Assembly (NCBI GenBank): GCA_016194975.1
Contig: JACQAM010000012.1
Span: 94,349 to 158,348, forward strand
Length of the DNA: 64,000 bases
Reading direction: 5' to 3'
Source of the DNA: Bacteroidota bacterium
Lineage (GTDB): Bacteria > Bacteroidota > Bacteroidia > Palsa-965
The notes under the pieces are model-generated. The model made no database searches. It was given only the letters and a program-made list of their open reading frames with translations, and had not been told where the DNA came from. The position numbers and the translations under genes are program-made. Shown here one piece after another: positions 59,752 through 64,000 of this stretch. The stretch's first letter is position 1. The number at the start of each line of letters is the position of its first letter.

Positions 59752-60618
59752 TCAGTTTTGAGGCGTAACAAATTCTTCAGAAAATATTTCATCGCCCGGA
59801 ATTATTTCCCAGAAAAGAATTTCACGTGCCGGAAAATATTCTTGCGGAACAATCTCATAATCTCCGGCTGGAAGTAAACCAAGATCTTTTGAATTCAATA
59901 ATCTTCCCTCCGCATCGTAGAGATTGGAAGTACACTGCACATTTTTGTCGAGGTGAATTTTTGCAGAAATATTTTCGTTGTTATTGATCCATGTTACTGA
60001 CGAAGGAGCTGCAGTAGCGGAATGAATTCCAGTGGTTGTAGAGTAATAAACTGTCATTTGAATATGATCCACTCCCGCATTCGTTGTCATCGGGGAAATA
60101 TTCATCACCTTAAGCATCGTTCCGAAATTGACTGCATTGATGGTTGCCGGAGTGAATGCGTAACTCCAGAGCGGATCGCTATGGCCGTAAGTTGCAGTGG
60201 TTGCAGTGGTCGCCCACAAAGTTGTAGAATGAAGATCGGCGCCGAGCATAGAAACTCCATCAGTAAGTTGAACGATAGAATCGCGCGCAGACGCAGGCGA
60301 ATTGGTAACGCGGAGAATGTCGACAATGATAGAATCGATCGTAGCAGCAGCCGGAATAGAAAATCCGAAAGCAGAAGCATAGAGAAAACGCGAAGCATAA
60401 CATGTGCTCTGAAAACAATTTCCATTCGCAGTGAGGTTAACTGATGCAAACATGTTGTTTGCCGAAAAAACATTCGTTTCATTGTTCCATATCTCTCCGG
60501 GGCAGGCCAAACACGCGGAGGACGGTGAAGTGACGGCCGCAGATGGGGAGTTGGTAACCGATGTTTGCGAATGAAGACTGAATGGAAGGATGAAGAGGGT
60601 GAGATAAAAATATTTCAT
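59752..60618 (-). CDS. Secreted hypothetical protein with beta-sandwich fold
   Basis: A 288-residue protein with signal peptide MKYFYLTLFILPFSLHSQ. Residues about 40-190 read as a jelly roll rich in Thr, Ser and Ala (ATIDSIIVDILRVTNSPASARDSIVQLTDG), of the kind seen in Bacteroidota surface proteins. The C-terminal 75 residues (GIHSATAAPSSVTWINNNENISAKI ... NLYDAEGRLLNSKDLGLLPAGDYEIV) resemble the strand order of a T9SS sorting domain but lack the usual end (GxYxLxV..K/R). Function unknown. A terminator lies upstream, so it starts a new transcript. Confidence 0.68.
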   Translation of the reverse strand: MKYFYLTLFILPFSLHSQTSVTNSPSAAVTSPSSACLACPGEIWNNETNVFSANNMFASVNLTANGNCFQSTCYASRFLYASAFGFSIPAAATIDSIIVDILRVTNSPASARDSIVQLTDGVSMLGADLHSTTLWATTATTATYGHSDPLWSYAFTPATINAVNFGTMLKVMNISPMTTNAGVDHIQMTVYYSTTTGIHSATAAPSSVTWINNNENISAKIHLDKNVQCTSNLYDAEGRLLNSKDLGLLPAGDYEIVPQEYFPAREILFWEIIPGDEIFSEEFVTPQN

Positions 60619-60654
60619 GGGATTTATTTTTATGCAAGTTACTCAATAAAAATA

Positions 60655-60685
60655 AATGCCGCTTCTTACAGAATGAAGCGGCATT
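60655..60685 (-). terminator. Rho-independent terminator
   Basis: AATGCCGCTTC, a short loop and GAAGCGGCATT form a perfect 11-bp stem; on the minus strand it is followed by a T-rich tail, after the stop at 60731. Confidence 0.8.
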
Positions 60686-60730
60686 AAAAACAAAACTGAA
60701 GATCCGAATGAAAAAGGCCAGGTAAGAATT

Positions 60731-61480
60731 TCAATAAGCAAATCCAATTGATAATCCTGTTTCAATAAGTGGCCAGGGAGCTCTTGCTACCATGGATACG
60801 CTCGTTGTGTCGATCGTTTTGTTGAATGGAATTATTTTTTCAATTCCGAAAGTGGCCTTGTTGATGTCGTCCGTGTAATTTCTGAAATCGAAATTGTTGG
60901 AAGTATTCGTTGCATCTATGTTTGTTTTTAATTTGAATACTCCCAGTCCGACTCCAAGTATGGTCCAGTCGAATGCGACTTTGTTTTTAATAAATCCCTG
61001 TACTCCTATTTCAAGTCCTACGCCGGTAATTCCTATGCTCACGGTTTGCGTTACATCGGCATCATACTCCACGCCGTTCGAATCATGGAACTTGCCGGGT
61101 ACCGGATCTGATTTTAATTTGAAATAAGTGTAGGAAAAATACGGGCCGAAATAAAATCCGTGCAGCGCTCCTTTGTCTTTTCCATAAATGCGGAATTCTG
61201 TTACGTTGCCGAGTGCAAACATTCTCATGCTTGAAAACGGATCGTAAGGAACACTATCGGTATTGATCACGCCGAGTCCGCCGCTATGAAAACTGTGTGG
61301 CGGCCTCGCTTTCACGGTGGTCTCAACCGAAATGCGATCGCCGAGTTTCATTTCCTGACTCACGTGATACATTTTGAAAAAGGGCCCGAAGAGTACATTC
61401 ACTTTCGAAATGTTGCGTTGCGAAAAAAGGGAAACGCCACTCATCATGAATAGCAGTAGAAATAGGAATTTGTGTTTCAT
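60731..61480 (-). CDS. Probable outer-membrane beta-barrel protein
   Basis: A 249-residue protein with signal peptide MKHKFLFLLLFMMSGVSLFSQ. The remainder is a string of amphipathic strands with aromatic girdle residues (NVLFGPFFKMYHVSQEMKL, GFYFGPYFSYTYFKLKSD, SIGITGVGLEIGVQGF) and ends GLSIGFAY, with a C-terminal aromatic as in barrels. The GVGLEIGVQ / TILGVGLGVF hairpins suggest eight or more strands. No homologue can be named. Terminated by the hairpin at 60655. Confidence 0.7.
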   Translation of the reverse strand: MKHKFLFLLLFMMSGVSLFSQRNISKVNVLFGPFFKMYHVSQEMKLGDRISVETTVKARPPHSFHSGGLGVINTDSVPYDPFSSMRMFALGNVTEFRIYGKDKGALHGFYFGPYFSYTYFKLKSDPVPGKFHDSNGVEYDADVTQTVSIGITGVGLEIGVQGFIKNKVAFDWTILGVGLGVFKLKTNIDATNTSNNFDFRNYTDDINKATFGIEKIIPFNKTIDTTSVSMVARAPWPLIETGLSIGFAY

Positions 61481-61905
61481 AAATTATTTTTTGGATGCCG
61501 CTAAAAATAATTCAAATCATTCTGGAAATTCATTTCATCGCACATTGTCCGAATGAAGAAAAGGATAACAGCATTGATTTTCCAGCGCCGATTATCGATG
61601 GCATTCAGTGCGGCTATGCATTATTTCTGCAGAAGGGCAGGTAATTTCGATAACCGGCCGGAGTGAAAAATTTATTCATATTCATGCTTTTTTTTCAACA
61701 ATCCCGAATGAGCGTCAATAAAAGCCTGCATTAATGCACCAAATACAATTGAGACAAAGGGAATATCCTTCGTTTTCCTTGTCAATTTTCATTGTATAAT
61801 CGTCACAAAATGCTTCGAAAAATGCCGTTGCCCAAGTCAAGCTTCTATTTATTTATGCCGTAAATAACTTTTAGTACATTTATTCCTCTTCAAACAATTC
61901 CCCTC
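61481..61905. other. 425-bp gap, no gene seen
   Basis: AT-rich. It has a 10-bp hairpin (AATTATTTTT 61482-61491 with AAAAATAATT 61503-61512) near the start of the barrel gene, and TACATTTA (61875-61882), a 7-of-8 match to a -7 box, 23 bases before the ATG at 61906. The 23-base spacing suits a promoter, but no TTG is in place. Confidence 0.5.
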
Positions 61906-63225
61906 ATGTCTGACCGCAGAAAATTTTTACAACAGATCGGCCTCACCGCCGGCGCACTCACTGTTTCTCCTTTATTGACACCGCTCTTCGCCGATAACAA
62001 AAAAGGAAAAAACGCAAAAGAACTTTTCGCAAGGATCAATGCTATGGATCCGGGCGCGATCACTACCGACGAGGATTTCTGGAGTTGGGTGCGCGAACAA
62101 TATGATATTACTCCTGCCATTACGAATTTCAACAATGGCGGAGTGAGTCCGCAACCGAAACCGGTGCAGGATGCGCACATCAATTATTATAAATATTGCA
62201 ATGAAGCGCCTTCGTATTACATGTGGCGCGAACTCGATAAAGGAAGAGAACCATTGAGAAAAAAACTTGCGGAACTCGCCGGCGTTTCTCCCGATGAAGT
62301 GGCCATCAACAGGAATTCTACGGAAGGACTGAACACGATTATTTTCGGAATGAATTTAAAACCGGGCGATGAGATCATTGTTTCGAAACAGGATTATCCG
62401 AATATGCTCAACGCATGGAAGCAGAGGGAAAAACGCGACGGCGTAAAATTAGTCTGGGTTGATCATGAACTTCCTTCTTCCGATGATGTGGCGCTCACAA
62501 AAAAATACACCTCGCTCTTTACGGATAAAACAAAAGTGGTTCACGTTACGCACATGATCAATTGGGTGGGACAGATTCTTCCCGTGCGCATGATCGCGGA
62601 TGAGGCGCACAAGCGTAACATAGATGTAGTATGCGACAGCGCGCATTGTTTTGCGCATTTCGATTTTAAAATTCCTGATCTCGGTTGCGATTACTGGGCA
62701 ACGAGTTTGCACAAATGGCTGGGCGCTCCGTTCGGAAGCGGGATGATGTGGATACGCAAAGAAAAAATAAAAGATATATGGGCATTGCTTTCGAACAATG
62801 AACCCGATGGAACCGACATCCGGAAATTCGAATCATTAGGGACACGTTCTTTCGCTTCGGAAATGGCGATCAGCGCGGCAGTAGATTTTCATAATCTCAT
62901 TGGTTCTGCGCGGAAAGAAGCACGGTTGCGTTATTTAAAAGAGTACTGGACAAAAAAAGTTATTTCACTTACGGGCGTGAAAATAAATACACCGGCCGAT
63001 GCAAAACATTCCTGCGCCATTGCCAACATTTCCATCGATGGAGTGAAGCCGGAAGAAATAGAACTGAAGCTGATGGAGAAATACCGTATTCACTGCGTAG
63101 CCATCAACTGGGAAAATATTCACGGCGCACGCATTTGCCCGAATGTGTACACGAATATGGATGATCTCGATAATCTTGTAAAAGGAATTACGGAGATCGT
63201 GCAGGGGATTACGCCGCAGAAATAG
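61906..63225 (+). CDS. Tat-exported class V aminotransferase-like PLP enzyme
   Basis: A 439-residue PLP enzyme of the aminotransferase class V (isopenicillin N epimerase / cysteine desulfurase-like) group. The N-terminus MSDRRKFLQQIGLTAGALTVSPLL is a twin-arginine signal (RRKFLQQ), so the folded holoenzyme is moved out of the cytoplasm. The cofactor Lys270 is in WATSLHKWLGAPFGSG, with the Asp244-Ser-Ala-His block (VCDSAHCF) above the ring and NNGGVSPQP near the active site. The Cys-containing loop of desulfurases is absent, so desulfurase activity is unlikely; an epimerase, lyase or aminotransferase role is open. Confidence 0.88.
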   Translation: MSDRRKFLQQIGLTAGALTVSPLLTPLFADNKKGKNAKELFARINAMDPGAITTDEDFWSWVREQYDITPAITNFNNGGVSPQPKPVQDAHINYYKYCNEAPSYYMWRELDKGREPLRKKLAELAGVSPDEVAINRNSTEGLNTIIFGMNLKPGDEIIVSKQDYPNMLNAWKQREKRDGVKLVWVDHELPSSDDVALTKKYTSLFTDKTKVVHVTHMINWVGQILPVRMIADEAHKRNIDVVCDSAHCFAHFDFKIPDLGCDYWATSLHKWLGAPFGSGMMWIRKEKIKDIWALLSNNEPDGTDIRKFESLGTRSFASEMAISAAVDFHNLIGSARKEARLRYLKEYWTKKVISLTGVKINTPADAKHSCAIANISIDGVKPEEIELKLMEKYRIHCVAINWENIHGARICPNVYTNMDDLDNLVKGITEIVQGITPQK

Positions 63226-63238
63226 GATGGGAGTACGA

Positions 63239-63258
63239 ATCCCGATAGCTATCGGGAT
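63239..63258. repeat. Perfect palindrome
   Basis: ATCCCGATAGCTATCGGGAT is self-complementary over all 20 bases, 14 bases after the stop of the class V gene. No T-run follows. Confidence 0.7.
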
Positions 63259-63401
63259 CGGGTTATGATCCAGATTATAAAATCATTCTATAGTGGGTCA
63301 GTTTGTTCTATTGCGATTCAACTTTGCGTCCCCGCCTCGGTGTGTAGGCAAAGTGCGGCGGGCAGGTTGGCGCCTTCGTGGTTCCTAAACCATTCTATTA
63401 T

Positions 63402-63428
63402 TTAACCGCAAAGGCGCAAAGAATTTTT
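63402..63428. repeat. Dispersed ACCGCAAAGGCGC repeat
   Basis: TTAACCGCAAAGGCGC then AAAGAATTTTT; the copy closest to the consensus of the three in this window. Confidence 0.55.
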
Positions 63429-63567
63429 CAAACTGATACGCTACCCAATTTCATCTTGTCAATTTCCTTTTTGGTCGAATTAAAGCACCTAAAATTGACA
63501 TTAATATATTTCCGCATTAACTTGCATTTACAAAACTCCAACTCATGTCACATACCCCCCCCTATTT

Positions 63568-64000
63568 CTGAAAATTTCATTGGTAATTACGCTTGCAATT
63601 AGCAGCATTCCTATGTTCTCGCAGAATCTTCCCTTCTGGAGCAACAACGGAAATAATGTTTCCACCACAGATTTTTTTGGTTCCACCAACGCAGCAGATT
63701 TGCGTTTCCGCACGAACAACATCGCGCGCATGACGCTCACGAGCGCGGGCACATTGCGCGTGAACAATCTCGCAGGCGCAGGAAACGGTTTTGTTTCGCT
63801 CGACGTGAATGGAAATTTAGCGCGCACAAATTTTTCCGGTGATACCAATCAAGTGTTGAGCGGCGACGGAACATTTAAAAATATTTCTTCCATTAGCGGA
63901 TGGAAATTTTCCGGAAATAATATTTACAATTCAAATTCAGGAACAGTGGGAATAGGAACTTCATCTCCTTCTTCAGGATATTTGCTTGATGTAAATGGCG
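63568..64000 (+). CDS. Start of a large repetitive surface protein (runs off the window)
   Basis: From 63568 the frame is open to the window end: a signal-like LKISLVITLAISSIPMFSQ, then NLPFWSNNGNNVSTTDFFGSTNAADLRFRTNNIARMTLTSAGTLRVNNLAG and VGIGTSSPSSGYLLDVNG (given in parts). This W..NGN, FxGTxxxxDLxFRTN, TLxVGIGT sequence is the standard N-terminal part of Bacteroidota tail-fibre-like or adhesin-like surface proteins that often end in an intramolecular chaperone or T9SS domain. The start codon is unclear: no in-frame ATG precedes the signal core. A nearby ATG (63545) is out of frame because of an eight-C run at 63555-63562. Confidence 0.7.
   Translation, partial: MKISLVITLAISSIPMFSQNLPFWSNNGNNVSTTDFFGSTNAADLRFRTNNIARMTLTSAGTLRVNNLAGAGNGFVSLDVNGNLARTNFSGDTNQVLSGDGTFKNISSISGWKFSGNNIYNSNSGTVGIGTSSPSSGYLLDVNG

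Larger units (their letters stand above)
63226..63567. other. 342-bp gap with repeats and a palindrome
   Basis: Contains the exact 20-base palindrome ATCCCGATAGCTATCGGGAT at 63239-63258, a GC-rich AAGTGCGGCGGGCAGG stretch (about 63350), and the dispersed TTAACCGCAAAGGCGC repeat (63402-63428). No gene seen. Confidence 0.6.

Overview
The window looks like chromosomal DNA of a free-living or environmental member of the Bacteroidota. Reasons: matches to the Bacteroidota -7 box (TAnnTTTG) upstream of several genes; a T9SS-type C-terminal sorting domain (gene at 54523); families largely confined to the phylum (DUF6913, DUF5916, CbbX-like tandem AAA, PorE-like TPR/PD40, WG- and MORN-repeat proteins, choice-of-anchor B); futalosine menaquinone synthesis (mqnA); and a zapB-like/zapA/rny cluster. 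No rRNA, tRNA, CRISPR array, transposase, integrase or phage gene was seen, so this is mostly ordinary chromosome with one accessory-type polysaccharide locus.

Layout. 0-2 kb: 5' part of a miaE-like gene, a small inverted-repeat element, a dnaE remnant, an NlpC/P60 hydrolase and a MerR regulator. 2-9 kb: lipoprotein, PorE-like protein, mqnA, EI24 membrane protein, PAP2 phosphatase, crcB and a PafA phosphatase. 9-17.8 kb: a second inverted-repeat element, a large tandem AAA ATPase, a MORN-TonB protein, a DUF5916 protein and a secreted unknown. 17.8-23.5 kb: overlapping GH20-cutC-GH2 operon for glycan breakdown. 23.6-30.2 kb: secreted bleomycin-hydrolase-like peptidase, WG-repeat protein and a conserved secreted Bacteroidota protein. 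30.6-33 kb: zapB-like, zapA, a probable 6S-type RNA and rny. 33-44.6 kb: surface polysaccharide or glycan locus with flippase, two Wzy/WaaL-like membrane proteins, five glycosyltransferases, a methyltransferase, a DegT aminotransferase and a PglC/WcaJ-type initiating sugar transferase. 44.7-54.4 kb: housekeeping genes (SirB1-like, nucleoside phosphorylase, two tandem-domain universal stress proteins, DUF4197, cinA, ligA, DUF6913, dapA). 54.5-64 kb: T9SS cargo, coaE, VOC protein, orphan adenine methyltransferase, small secreted proteins, a Tat-type PLP enzyme and the start of a repetitive surface protein cut by the window end.

The genes are mostly not one system. The clearest functional units are the GH20-cutC-GH2 operon, the polysaccharide locus with translationally overlapping genes, and the zapA-RNA-rny block. 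The most unusual material lies between genes: three families of small terminal-inverted-repeat elements, a perfect 37-bp cruciform that includes the ends of two convergent genes, and a class of quasi-periodic 'phrase' sequences in many gene gaps, often as inverted pairs. A dispersed repeat related to these also supplies the N-terminal codons of the beta-mannosidase.
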